A stretch of 45,385 bases of DNA, from contig DJEN01000030.1 in NCBI GenBank assembly GCA_002431345.1, forward strand, positions 1-45,385, read 5' to 3'. Source of the stretch: Megasphaera sp. UBA5897. Lineage in GTDB: Bacteria; Bacillota; Negativicutes; Veillonellales; Megasphaeraceae. Under the pieces are notes generated by a model. It saw nothing but the letters and a program-made list of their open reading frames with translations, was not told the DNA's origin and searched no databases. Positions 16,280 to 24,834 of this stretch are shown here, in pieces; position 1 is the stretch's first letter, and every line of letters begins with the position of its first letter. The position numbers and the translations under genes were made by a program.

Positions 16280-18253
16280 TCAAAATTGTGATGCCAAATC
16301 AATGGCGCGAATCGTCTCATCGGCAGCCGCAGTCTTTTCGCCGTTGCTTTCTTTTTTGCCGCTGTCTTTAGTGCCTTTGACTAAGTCTTCATTCTGTGTG
16401 ACTTCTTCAGCTTCATCACTGATAACGGCTTTTGCTTCATTGAGCTGATGGTTTTTATTGAGATATGCATCCCGTTTTTCCGGCGGAACGACTTTAATCG
16501 TAATTTGTCCGTCGCCCTTGACAATATACGGTGTCGTAATCGACGATTTTGCCTCTTTTTTGGAATCTTCATTCAAAGACCGTTTATCCGGCTTGAGAAT
16601 ATCCTTGCTACCCGTATCCGGTTCTTTGCCACGGATTTTTACTTTTTTGGTTTTCGTGCCGCCGTCATTAATCATGCTAACATTCTGTTCCAGGATTTCA
16701 ATGACCAAATCATTATTGGCATCTTCTCCTTCGATTTCTTTTTTCAGTTCAGCAAAATCTTTATAATGACGCAGCCGTTCCAAGATTTCATCGGTTAAAT
16801 TATACCGCTGTTTTTCAATCAAGTACGGCAGGGGAATCACGCCGCCGCCGCGGACTTCCAAAACCATATTGCCGATAGGCTGCTTTTTCGGAACGGTAAA
16901 GCTCATAGTCTTTACTTCATCGACACCGTGGTAGGGATGCAGCTTGATTTTAAAATATACGGTGTCTCCAGGACTGACTACAACAGGCGCAGCCGTCGCG
17001 TCTACAATACGCGCTGATTTTTTAGCCTGTGTCACGTCGACAGACATATTGATATCCAATACTGGATAATCTATAAATTCATTGTGCTTGAGTATATCCA
17101 GGACATTGTATAATTCATCAATGCTTTTTTCATTGATGTTGTCTTCTGAATAATACATATTGTGCCGCGTAATATCTTTATCTCTGCCGTCAGAAGAACG
17201 AATTGTATATCGCAGTGTTGCCGTACCGCCGCCGCTGCGGTCAATCGTCTTGTTAACTGTATTATATACCGTCGTTGCCGCCAGCACCGGCGTCAGCTCG
17301 TTATCTTCTACGATTTTAACGCGCTTGAGCATATCGGTTCCCGTATCTGTATCGCGCGCCTTGATAATGACTGGTATGCCCGGTGCCAAATACCCGTATC
17401 GTCCGGCAATGCCAGCACCGCGGTCCTGACTGATTTTTCCGACTTCGGCTCCGATAGAGCCCAGCTTAAATGAGCTGGACATATTGTTAACTACTGTAAA
17501 AATATAGGCATTATGCATAAAGTAATTCATACTGCCCTTTTTTAAAAACGGATGTCCAAACGCTACAATACGGTCGCCGTCTACATACGTAACCGTACCG
17601 ATTGCTCCCATCGTCATATCTCCGTTGACGAGAGAAGCCGCTACGGAACTGCCGGCTTCCAACGGCTGTACTGTCGTATCCGCTGCAGCCGATGCCGTAT
17701 CGACTGGCGTAAAATGATACTGCGGCAGTTTGGACTGCATCCAAGATGCTGATAAAGAATCAAAGCCGCCCATCATCAGCGGCGTAGCAATCGGCACTAA
17801 AGAAGATTCTCTGGCATTAAACGGCCGGATTTCTTCTTTGGCCGGCACATTCCACAGCTTAATCATATCGCCAATCGGCGTAATCATGCCCAAATGAGAC
17901 CGCGTAAATCCCCAGCCGTATGCAATCGCGCCGACCAGCTTTCCGTCAATGTATACAGGACTGCCGCTCATGCCTTGGGCAATACCGCCCGTCTGTTCAA
18001 TAAGCGGGCAAGAAAAATCTGCTAAGATTAAATCGCCGGACGGTCCTTGATTTTTCATCACACCTAAAATTTTCACAGGAAATGTTTCAATTTCATTTCC
18101 ATGTACTACTGTTTTTGCATATCCTGTCATGCCCTCTTGAATGTCACTGACATTCATAAATTCCTGCGCAAGCGCCGTCATCGTCATGACGCAGCAAACA
18201 GCTGTTAAACAAGTACGCACGGCTATACGCCGTAATGCATGCAGCTTACTCAT
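16280..18253 (-). CDS. Exported SpoIVB-type S55 serine peptidase domain protein
   Basis: A 657-residue protein with an N-terminal signal sequence (about 1-30), then an S55-like region: EGMTGYAKTVVHGNEIETF, the nucleophile motif GMSGSPVYIDGK (Ser at about 98) and IVAFGHPF (candidate catalytic His at about 234). The C-terminal half looks like a beta-rich domain (about 420-480) followed by a charged Lys/Glu tail. There is no PDZ domain before the peptidase region as in SpoIVB. The family is best known from sporulation signalling, but S55 proteins also occur in non-sporulating bacteria. I chose the ATG at 18253 behind AGGGGA; a GTG at 18256 or TTG at 18280 are alternatives. The gene begins 13 bases after the lipoyl-like gene, so it is in that operon. 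Confidence 0.82.
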   Translation of the reverse strand: MSKLHALRRIAVRTCLTAVCCVMTMTALAQEFMNVSDIQEGMTGYAKTVVHGNEIETFPVKILGVMKNQGPSGDLILADFSCPLIEQTGGIAQGMSGSPVYIDGKLVGAIAYGWGFTRSHLGMITPIGDMIKLWNVPAKEEIRPFNARESSLVPIATPLMMGGFDSLSASWMQSKLPQYHFTPVDTASAAADTTVQPLEAGSSVAASLVNGDMTMGAIGTVTYVDGDRIVAFGHPFLKKGSMNYFMHNAYIFTVVNNMSSSFKLGSIGAEVGKISQDRGAGIAGRYGYLAPGIPVIIKARDTDTGTDMLKRVKIVEDNELTPVLAATTVYNTVNKTIDRSGGGTATLRYTIRSSDGRDKDITRHNMYYSEDNINEKSIDELYNVLDILKHNEFIDYPVLDINMSVDVTQAKKSARIVDATAAPVVVSPGDTVYFKIKLHPYHGVDEVKTMSFTVPKKQPIGNMVLEVRGGGVIPLPYLIEKQRYNLTDEILERLRHYKDFAELKKEIEGEDANNDLVIEILEQNVSMINDGGTKTKKVKIRGKEPDTGSKDILKPDKRSLNEDSKKEAKSSITTPYIVKGDGQITIKVVPPEKRDAYLNKNHQLNEAKAVISDEAEEVTQNEDLVKGTKDSGKKESNGEKTAAADETIRAIDLASQF

Positions 18254-18266
18254 CACATCGATTCCC

Positions 18267-18557
18267 CTATTTCTCTTCAACTATCAAGACAACGGCTCCC
18301 TGCTGTACCTGCGTTCCCGGATGAACAAGCACGTCTTTGACCGTACCTTCAACATCAGCACGTACAGCCGGCATCGGGCCTGCCAGTGATTGTACCGTCA
18401 TCAGCACATCTCCTGCTTTGACAGGTGTACCTGCAGAGGAAACGCTGACTACATTGCCGCTTAAAACAGATGTATAGGATACATCTGCTGCCAGCACTGC
18501 AGATATATTGGCAAACGTAATGGCAAGCACTGCGAATATACAACGTAATTTTTTCAT
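18267..18557 (-). CDS. Small exported biotinyl/lipoyl-like domain protein
   Basis: A 96-residue protein with a clear signal peptide (about 1-23, cleaved after VLA or LAA) and one biotinyl/lipoyl-like fold: two pseudo-repeats, SGNVVSVSSAGTPVKAGDVLMTV and then EGTVKDVLVHPGTQVQQGAVVLIV. Where biotin carriers have AMKM, this protein has SLAGPM, so there is no lysine to modify; it is probably a structural domain like those of periplasmic adaptor proteins. ATG after GGGGGAAG. It lies between the mreB-like and S55 genes, spaced 21 and 13 bases from them. Function unknown. Confidence 0.78.
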   Translation of the reverse strand: MKKLRCIFAVLAITFANISAVLAADVSYTSVLSGNVVSVSSAGTPVKAGDVLMTVQSLAGPMPAVRADVEGTVKDVLVHPGTQVQQGAVVLIVEEK

Positions 18558-18578
18558 AACGCTTCCCCCTTTTCGTAT

Positions 18579-19679
18579 TTATACATCGTCAAAACTATCT
18601 TTTAATCGATCCATTTCTTTTAATGATTTACCGGCCCCGTTGGCTACACACAGCAGCGGTTCATCACATAAATAAGCCGCCATGCCTGTCGTCTGGGATA
18701 TCAGCTGGTCAAAACCGTCTAACAAAAGGCCGCCGCCTGTCAGGACAATGCCGTGGTCTGCAATATCAGCAGCCAGTTCCGGCGGCGTCTTTTCCAAAAT
18801 AGAAACAATCGTCCGCAGCACCGTCTGAATCGGTTCTTCCAATGCCTTGCGAATTTCCTGCGAATCTATATCAATGATAGTCGGCAAACCGGTTTCCAAG
18901 CTTCTGCCCCGGACATCCGCTGTTAAATTGCGGCCGTCAGGAAGAGCTGTGCCAATCAATATTTTCAATTCTTCAGCCGTATGGCGTCCAATCGTTACAT
19001 GCTTAATTTTTTCCAAATAGGTAATAATCGCTTCATCAAAGGTATTGCTGCCAATGCGCAGCGATTCACTAATGACAATGCCGCTTAAGCTCAGTACGGC
19101 TACATCTGTCGTACCGCCGCCCATATCGACTACCATGGAGCCATTAGAGCTGGCAATATCCAGTCCTGCGCCAATAGCTGCCGCCAAGGGTTCTTCCATA
19201 ACGACCGTCTTCCGTGCGCCTGCCTGCATCGCCGCTTCCATGACAGCCCTTCGTTCGACATTGGTAACGCTGGACGGCACACAAATAATCACGCGCGGTT
19301 TAAAAAATAAGGCATTGCCAATTGCTTTGCGAATAAAATACCGCAGCATATATTCTGTGGCATCGTAATCGGCAATCACGCCGTTCTGCATGGGATGATA
19401 CGCATCAATATGCTCTGGTGTCCGTTCCAGCATGGCTCGTGCTTCTTTGCCAATTGCAATGACTTTATTCGTATTTTTATCGACAGCAATGACAGCCGGT
19501 TCATTGACGACAATACCGCGATTTTTTACATAGACAATAATGTTTGCCGTCCCCAAATCAATGGCAATATCGCTGCCCAGCCAATTTGCCAGAAAAAAAG
19601 AATGTGACTTTTTAGTATGCCGTTCTTTTTTCTTAGTTTTCTTCTTCTTCTTCAATATTGACCCGAACAATGTCAGCAC
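18579..19679 (-). CDS. mreB: MreB/Mbl-like actin-fold protein
   Basis: Bacterial actin homologue that forms membrane-bound filaments to guide wall synthesis. Phosphate-1 motif DIAIDLGTAN, phosphate-2 MVVDMGGGTTDVAV and adenosine motif HGIVLTGGGLLLDG are present. It may be a second copy, since no mreC/mreD follows. The N-terminus is odd: MLTLFGSIL, then a run of lysines, before the actin fold begins at about residue 35. The frame opens at a GTG (19679) inside the 3' end of murA, 4 bases after AAAGG; no ATG is available nearby. The hydrophobic-then-basic start would suit membrane binding (inference). A slightly later TTG start is possible. Confidence 0.88.
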   Translation of the reverse strand: MLTLFGSILKKKKKTKKKERHTKKSHSFFLANWLGSDIAIDLGTANIIVYVKNRGIVVNEPAVIAVDKNTNKVIAIGKEARAMLERTPEHIDAYHPMQNGVIADYDATEYMLRYFIRKAIGNALFFKPRVIICVPSSVTNVERRAVMEAAMQAGARKTVVMEEPLAAAIGAGLDIASSNGSMVVDMGGGTTDVAVLSLSGIVISESLRIGSNTFDEAIITYLEKIKHVTIGRHTAEELKILIGTALPDGRNLTADVRGRSLETGLPTIIDIDSQEIRKALEEPIQTVLRTIVSILEKTPPELAADIADHGIVLTGGGLLLDGFDQLISQTTGMAAYLCDEPLLCVANGAGKSLKEMDRLKDSFDDV

Positions 19680-20910
19680 CTAGCCTTTGTAATTTTAATA
19701 CAAGATTATCATAGCCGCGGTCAATGTGGTACAAATAGCCGACCCGCGTTTCTCCTTCGGCAACAAGCCCTGCCATGACCAATGCCGCACCAGCACGAAG
19801 GTCTGTCGCATTGACATCGGCCCCTTTCAGCTTGGGAACCCCTTCCACAATAGCACTCCGGCCTTCAATGCGGATTTTGGCACCCATGCGTTTAAATTCA
19901 TCGACATGCATGAAGCGGTTTTCAAACACGGTTTCCGTAATAACGCTCGTTCCTTCACAAATCGTCGTCAACGCCATAAACTGTGCCTGCATATCCGTCG
20001 GAAAACCAGGATACGGCAAGGTCTTAATATCTGCCGGTTTGAGCGGTTTGTGGCCAATAACGCGTATGCCGTCTATTTCTTCCTGTACTTCTGCCCCGAC
20101 TTCTTTCAATTTGGCAATGAGCGGCTTTAAATGTTCGGACAGGGCATTTTCAACAAATACATTGCCCTGCGTCATCGCCGCGCCAACCATAAACGTGCCG
20201 GCTTCAATGCGGTCAGGAATGACGGAATGATTGGCTCCGTGCAGTTCCTTTACGCCTTCAATGCGGATTACATTGGTTCCGGCACCGCGGATATTGGCAC
20301 CCATACTGTTGAGGTACGTTGCCAAATCAACGATTTCCGGTTCTTCAGCCGCATTTTCCAATACCGTTTTACCTTCAGCCAGCGAAGCGGCCATCAAAAT
20401 ATTTTCAGTAGCGCCAACGCTTGGGAAATCAAGATAAATTTGAGCTCCTTTCAAGCCGTTGGGAACATGGGCTTCAATATCACCGTTTTCCAGGTTGATA
20501 ACTGCCCCCATTGCTTCAAACGCCTTTAAATGCAAATCAATAGGCCGTGCGCCGATAGAACAGCCGCCAGGCAGGGAAATCTGGGCTTTCCCCTTCCGTG
20601 CCAGCAGCGGCCCCATAACAAGGAACGATGCCCGCATGCGGCGAACCAAATCGTACGGTGCAGACGTAGAATCTAAATGACTTGCGTCAATTTCTAAAAC
20701 ACCCTTTTGCGGGTTTTCTATATGCACGCCAAGAGATTGGATGACATCGCAAACCGTGTGCACATCATCCAATTTTGGGATTTCTGTCAATGTACTTTTT
20801 GTCGTTCCCAGCATGGATGCGACAATAATCGGCAGGACCGCATTTTTAGCCCCGCTGATGCGAACCGTGCCCTGCAAGGGCTTTCCACCATGAATAACAA
20901 GTTTCTCCAA
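19633..20910 (-). CDS. murA: UDP-N-acetylglucosamine 1-carboxyvinyltransferase
   Basis: First committed enzyme of peptidoglycan synthesis: it transfers enolpyruvate from PEP to UDP-GlcNAc. The 425 residues include the active-site Cys region LPGGCSIGARPIDLHLKAFE (Cys at about 116), the target of fosfomycin, and the C-terminal arginine-containing loop. The start is a TTG at 20910, 8 bases after a perfect AGGAGG. The protein ends in a run of glutamates (EEEEEN) encoded by a GAA repeat, which the mreB-like gene reads in another frame. Confidence 0.96.
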   Translation of the reverse strand: MEKLVIHGGKPLQGTVRISGAKNAVLPIIVASMLGTTKSTLTEIPKLDDVHTVCDVIQSLGVHIENPQKGVLEIDASHLDSTSAPYDLVRRMRASFLVMGPLLARKGKAQISLPGGCSIGARPIDLHLKAFEAMGAVINLENGDIEAHVPNGLKGAQIYLDFPSVGATENILMAASLAEGKTVLENAAEEPEIVDLATYLNSMGANIRGAGTNVIRIEGVKELHGANHSVIPDRIEAGTFMVGAAMTQGNVFVENALSEHLKPLIAKLKEVGAEVQEEIDGIRVIGHKPLKPADIKTLPYPGFPTDMQAQFMALTTICEGTSVITETVFENRFMHVDEFKRMGAKIRIEGRSAIVEGVPKLKGADVNATDLRAGAALVMAGLVAEGETRVGYLYHIDRGYDNLVLKLQRLGADIVRVNIEEEEEN

Positions 20911-20947
20911 TTCTGGTGCCTCCTAATAAAATTGAGTAGTAATGAGA

Positions 20948-20975
20948 TGTATATATAGCATAAAGCGAAAGACAA
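20948..20975 (-). promoter_or_regulatory. Possible promoter of murA
   Basis: Minus strand TTGTCT (20970-20975), 16-base spacer, TATACA (20948-20953), about 20 bases before the murA ribosome-binding site. A moderate match in an AT-rich stretch that also contains repeated TTTTTAGTATA elements. Confidence 0.4.
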
Positions 20976-21065
20976 GGTCCATCTTGCCCATTGTTAGTAT
21001 ATTTACTATCAAGTCATTGTACCATAAAAGAAGGAAAACTAAAAGAGTATACTAAAAAGAATATA

Positions 21066-21097
21066 CTAAAAAGACGTGCTCCAGCACGCCTTTTTAG
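21066..21097 (-). terminator. Terminator of the serine operon (after serS)
   Basis: Minus strand CTAAAAAGGCGTGC, loop TGGA, GCACGTCTTTTTAG. It is symmetric and could stop transcription both ways. The T-rich tail (TATATTCTTTTTAGTATACTCTTTTAG) repeats the unit TTTTTAGTATA. Confidence 0.8.
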
Positions 21098-21129
21098 TAT
21101 GGTTACTATCTCATGTAAACAACATACAT

Positions 21130-22416
21130 TTATTTTTGTTTCGTAATGATATCGCAGCCCATGTACGGACGGAGAACTTCCGGAATGACGACAGAACCGT
21201 CAGCCTGCTGGTAGTTTTCCAAAATAGCGGCTACTGTACGGCCAACAGCAAGGCCAGAGCCGTTTAACGTATGTACGTATTCCGGTTTGGACTTCGTGTC
21301 GCGGCGGAACCGGATGTTGGCGCGGCGTGCCTGGAAATCTTCCGTATTGGAGCAGGACGAAATTTCACGGTATTTGCCCTGTGCCGGGAACCATACTTCG
21401 ACATCAAATGTCTTGGCAGCAGAGAAGCCGATATCGCCCGTGCAGAGGCAAACAACATGATACGGCAGGCCGAGTGCCTTCAAAATATCTTCGGCATTGT
21501 TTGTCAATTTATCCAGTTCATCATAGCTGGTTTCCGGTGCTACATATTTGACCATTTCGACTTTATGGAACTGGTGCTGGCGGATAAGGCCCCGCGTATC
21601 ACGGCCGGCAGAACCGGCTTCGGCGCGGAAACACGGCGTCATGGCCGTGAAGTATATCGGCAGTTTGGCACCGTCGATAATTTCGCCGCGGTAGTAGTTG
21701 GTAAGAGGCACTTCCGCTGTCGGAATCATATACATTTCTTCGCCTTCTACATTCAGACGGTACATGTCTTCATAGAATTTAGGCAGCTGGCCCGTGCCGG
21801 TCATGGAATCGCGATTGACAATATACGGCGGAATGACTTCTGTATAGCCGTCTTTCTGCGTGTGCTGGTCCAGCATGAAGTTGTATACAGCACGTTCCAG
21901 GCGGGCGCCCAGGCCGATATAGTAATAGAAGCGGGCACCCGTTACTTTAGCAGCCCGTTCTGCATCGAGGATACCCAATTTTTCGCCTACATCCCAATGA
22001 TTGAGCGGCTGGAAGTCAAACTTCGTCGGTTCGCCCCATTTGCGGACTTCCGGATTGTCGCTGTCATCTTTGCCGATAGGAACAGACGGATGGCACATGT
22101 TCGGAATCATCAGCTGCATAGCGAGCATGTCTTTTTCTACTTCTTTGACTTCTTTATCCAATACGGCAATATCCCCGCCTAATTGTTTCATGGCAGCGAT
22201 TTTGTCGTCTGCATTTTCTTTATTGCGTTTTAACTGGCTGATTTCCTGCGTTACCGTATTGCGTTCACTTTTCATTGCTTCTACTTTTTGCAGGAGTTCG
22301 CGCCGTTTGCTGTCCAGCGCGACGAATTTATCTACGTCTACGTCTTTGGCATGACGATTTTTAATATTAGCCTTTACTTCTTCTGCATGTTCACGAATAA
22401 ATTTGGTATCTAACAT
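21130..22416 (-). CDS. serS: Seryl-tRNA synthetase
   Basis: Class II aminoacyl-tRNA synthetase that charges tRNA-Ser. The 428 residues have an N-terminal antiparallel coiled-coil arm (about 25-105) that contacts the long variable arm of the tRNA. The catalytic core has TGTGQLPKF, motif 2 (FRAEAGSAGRDTRGLIRQHQFHKVE) and motif 3 (NGSGLAVGRTVAAILEN). ATG after AGGAAGGAAG. It is last in a serC-serA-phosphatase-serS run, so a serine T-box probably controls both supply and charging of serine. Confidence 0.97.
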   Translation of the reverse strand: MLDTKFIREHAEEVKANIKNRHAKDVDVDKFVALDSKRRELLQKVEAMKSERNTVTQEISQLKRNKENADDKIAAMKQLGGDIAVLDKEVKEVEKDMLAMQLMIPNMCHPSVPIGKDDSDNPEVRKWGEPTKFDFQPLNHWDVGEKLGILDAERAAKVTGARFYYYIGLGARLERAVYNFMLDQHTQKDGYTEVIPPYIVNRDSMTGTGQLPKFYEDMYRLNVEGEEMYMIPTAEVPLTNYYRGEIIDGAKLPIYFTAMTPCFRAEAGSAGRDTRGLIRQHQFHKVEMVKYVAPETSYDELDKLTNNAEDILKALGLPYHVVCLCTGDIGFSAAKTFDVEVWFPAQGKYREISSCSNTEDFQARRANIRFRRDTKSKPEYVHTLNGSGLAVGRTVAAILENYQQADGSVVIPEVLRPYMGCDIITKQK

Positions 22417-22473
22417 GATTTTCTTCCTTCCTCAACAGTCTATTTTTAGATAAGCTACTATGTATTATACTCT

Positions 22474-23118
22474 TTATAGTCCCTTTTGTTCAATACCACT
22501 GAACAAATACCCCATATGATTTGTCGAGTTGAGCAAGACAAGACGCCATACGCCGTTTTGGCATTCCAATACATTGATGCAAGTATTGTCCTGCTTAATT
22601 TGCCAAAAATGGCTCATATTCAGTCCTAATACATCACAAATAATAGCTTTATTGACAGCATCATGCGCTGCTACCAAAACAGTTTTGCCGTCATATTTCT
22701 GCGCGTATTCATCAAACGCCGCGCGGACACGGCGGCGGACATCTTCCAGCGATTCTCCGCCTTTGCCGGGCATCTGCACGAGATGCGGCTGCGTATGCCA
22801 TTGGTGGAATGCTTCCGGATACGCCGCTTCAATTTCGTCAGCCAGTTTTCCTTCCCAGTCGCCATGATTGATTTCCAGCAGCCGGTCATCTTTGGCAACG
22901 GGAATATGATGGAGCTGGGCGCAAAACGAACACGTCATATACGAGCGTTCCAGAGGACTGGAAACAGCCACATCAATCGGCGTATCCTTCAAGCCTTCTG
23001 CGACCAAATGTCCCTGCTGCAGGCCCCGTTCGCTCAAATGCGTATCTTCCTGACCCTGATAGCGTCCTTCTATGTTCCACTGTGTTTCGCCGTGGCGAAT
23101 GAGTATAATCCGTACCAT
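22474..23118 (-). CDS. Histidine phosphatase family protein, probably phosphoserine phosphatase
   Basis: A 214-residue member of the phosphoglycerate-mutase-like superfamily. The phospho-histidine motif is IRHGETQWN (His at about 9); further active-site elements are SPLERSYMTC, EINHGDWEGK and the second His in VAAHDAVNKA. General annotation would be phosphoglycerate mutase, but it lies 12 bases after serA and before serS under a serine T-box. That context points to the metal-independent phosphoserine phosphatase known from this superfamily (PspA of Hydrogenobacter), which would finish serine synthesis. Alternatives are cobalamin-pathway CobC or a general phosphatase. ATG after AGGAGG. Confidence 0.85.
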   Translation of the reverse strand: MVRIILIRHGETQWNIEGRYQGQEDTHLSERGLQQGHLVAEGLKDTPIDVAVSSPLERSYMTCSFCAQLHHIPVAKDDRLLEINHGDWEGKLADEIEAAYPEAFHQWHTQPHLVQMPGKGGESLEDVRRRVRAAFDEYAQKYDGKTVLVAAHDAVNKAIICDVLGLNMSHFWQIKQDNTCINVLECQNGVWRLVLLNSTNHMGYLFSGIEQKGL

Positions 23119-23130
23119 GGTTGCCTCCTG

Positions 23131-24723
23131 TTAGTGAATATCGCAGTGAATCAGCTTCATATCAATAATGCCGTTGATAGAACGAAGCTTGAGCATAATA
23201 TCATTGGGAATATCATCCTGCACAGCAATGGCCATGATATTGTTGCCTGTCTTCGTCATCCGACCAACCTGCATGCCCGTAATATTGATGTGAGCCTGAC
23301 CCAAAATCGTAGAAATCTGACCAATCATGTTTGGCTGGTCTACATGCGGAGCCAAGAGGAGATAGCCTTCCGGCGTAAAGTCTACACGGTATTCATCAAT
23401 CTGAACGATTTTAGCTTCTGTCTTGTTAAAGAGCATGCCTACCAAAGAGTGTTCGCCTTTCGACGTTTTGATACGTACGGTTACGGCATCGACAAAAGTG
23501 CCGCTGTCATGGGATTTAATTTCTTTGACAGCAATATGGCGGGATTTGGCAACTTCACTGGCATTGACAAAATTGACCGAATCCTGAAGGATAGGATTGA
23601 GAGCCCCTTTAAGGACTGCTGTTGTCAAAAGCCGTGTTTCTGTATCAGCCAGTTCACCTGTATATTCAACCTGGATTTCCCGCATCGGCGCATCTGCCAA
23701 ATATACGCCCAAGTTCCCCATGCGTTCCATCAAATCAAAATACGGATGGATGACATTATAAACATTTTGCGGAATAGGAGCCATGTTGACAGCCGTGGGA
23801 ACCGGTTCGCCATTCAGTGCTGCCATGACCCCTTCGGCAACGTCTACAGATACGCCGATTTGCGCTTCTACTGTCGAGGCGCCGAGGTGCGGCGTAATAA
23901 CCACATTATCCAAACCAATGAACGGGTTGATGTCTTTCGTCAGCGGTTCTGTCGGGAATACATCAATAGCTGCACCGGCTACATGACCGGTTTTCAACGC
24001 TTCTGCCAATGCCTGAATGTCGAGTACCGCACCGCGGGATACGTTGATGACGCGGACGCCGTCTTTCATTTTGGCAATTTCTTCTTTGCCAATCATGCCG
24101 CGTGTTTCTTTGGTCAGCGGCGTATGCATCGTAATGTAATCCGATGTTTTTAACAACGTATCCAAATCGACCGATTCTACACCAAGCTGTTTAAACCGTT
24201 CTTCCGGAATATACGGGTCGTAGCCGATCGTTTTCATTTCCATTGCCTGCATGCGTTTGGCAATCCGCGAGCCAATGCGGCCGACGCCGATAATGCCGAT
24301 CGTTTTGTCTTTGAGCTGAATACCTGTAAATCTGCTGCGGTCCCATTCACCGGCCATCAGGGAATTGTGCGCCTGCGGGATATGGCGGGTAATCGCCATA
24401 ATCATGGCACAGGTATGTTCCGTTGCAGCCATCGTATTAGCTGTTGGTGTATTAACAACGACAATGCCCCGTTCTGTGGCTTTTTTAATATCAATGCTGT
24501 CTACGCCGACACCGGCCCGGCCGACAACTTTTAACTTTTTAGCCGCATCAATTACTTTTTCTGTTACGTGCGTCATGGAGCGGGTAATCAGCCCGTCATA
24601 TTCACCAATGCAGGCAACTAATCCGTCTTCATCCAAATTTTTCTTCACATCGACTTCATAGCCGTGCTGCCGTAATAATTCTACACCCTTAACCGATACG
24701 TCATCGCTAACTAAAATTTTCAT
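23131..24723 (-). CDS. serA: D-3-phosphoglycerate dehydrogenase
   Basis: NAD-dependent first step of serine synthesis from 3-phosphoglycerate. The 530-residue long form has an N-terminal substrate domain, the NAD-binding Rossmann motif GIIGVGRIGSRIA (about 146-158), the catalytic region ending DNVVITPHLGAST with its His, an intervening ASB domain (about 320-450) and a C-terminal ACT domain (about 455-530) that usually senses serine. ATG after GGGGGAA, about 110 bases after serC. Confidence 0.96.
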   Translation of the reverse strand: MKILVSDDVSVKGVELLRQHGYEVDVKKNLDEDGLVACIGEYDGLITRSMTHVTEKVIDAAKKLKVVGRAGVGVDSIDIKKATERGIVVVNTPTANTMAATEHTCAMIMAITRHIPQAHNSLMAGEWDRSRFTGIQLKDKTIGIIGVGRIGSRIAKRMQAMEMKTIGYDPYIPEERFKQLGVESVDLDTLLKTSDYITMHTPLTKETRGMIGKEEIAKMKDGVRVINVSRGAVLDIQALAEALKTGHVAGAAIDVFPTEPLTKDINPFIGLDNVVITPHLGASTVEAQIGVSVDVAEGVMAALNGEPVPTAVNMAPIPQNVYNVIHPYFDLMERMGNLGVYLADAPMREIQVEYTGELADTETRLLTTAVLKGALNPILQDSVNFVNASEVAKSRHIAVKEIKSHDSGTFVDAVTVRIKTSKGEHSLVGMLFNKTEAKIVQIDEYRVDFTPEGYLLLAPHVDQPNMIGQISTILGQAHINITGMQVGRMTKTGNNIMAIAVQDDIPNDIMLKLRSINGIIDMKLIHCDIH

Positions 24724-24834
24724 TGTGTATTCCCCCTAAACGCTGTCGCGTAATCTCTCTTTATAAATCAGCAGATAGTTTTGATGTCTGTATAATATAC
24801 TCATAAACTATAGTAGATATTGTCTATGCAGCAA

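Noticed and set aside
21271..22182. Plus-strand frame of 303 codons opposite serS
   Set aside because: Shadow of the seryl-tRNA synthetase frame; no start signal and no protein-like motifs.
22663..24153. Long plus-strand open frame of 496 codons opposite serA and the phosphatase gene
   Set aside because: It is antisense to two well-supported enzymes, rich in Phe, Arg, His and Cys as expected from reverse-strand reading, and has no recognisable domain or ribosome-binding site.
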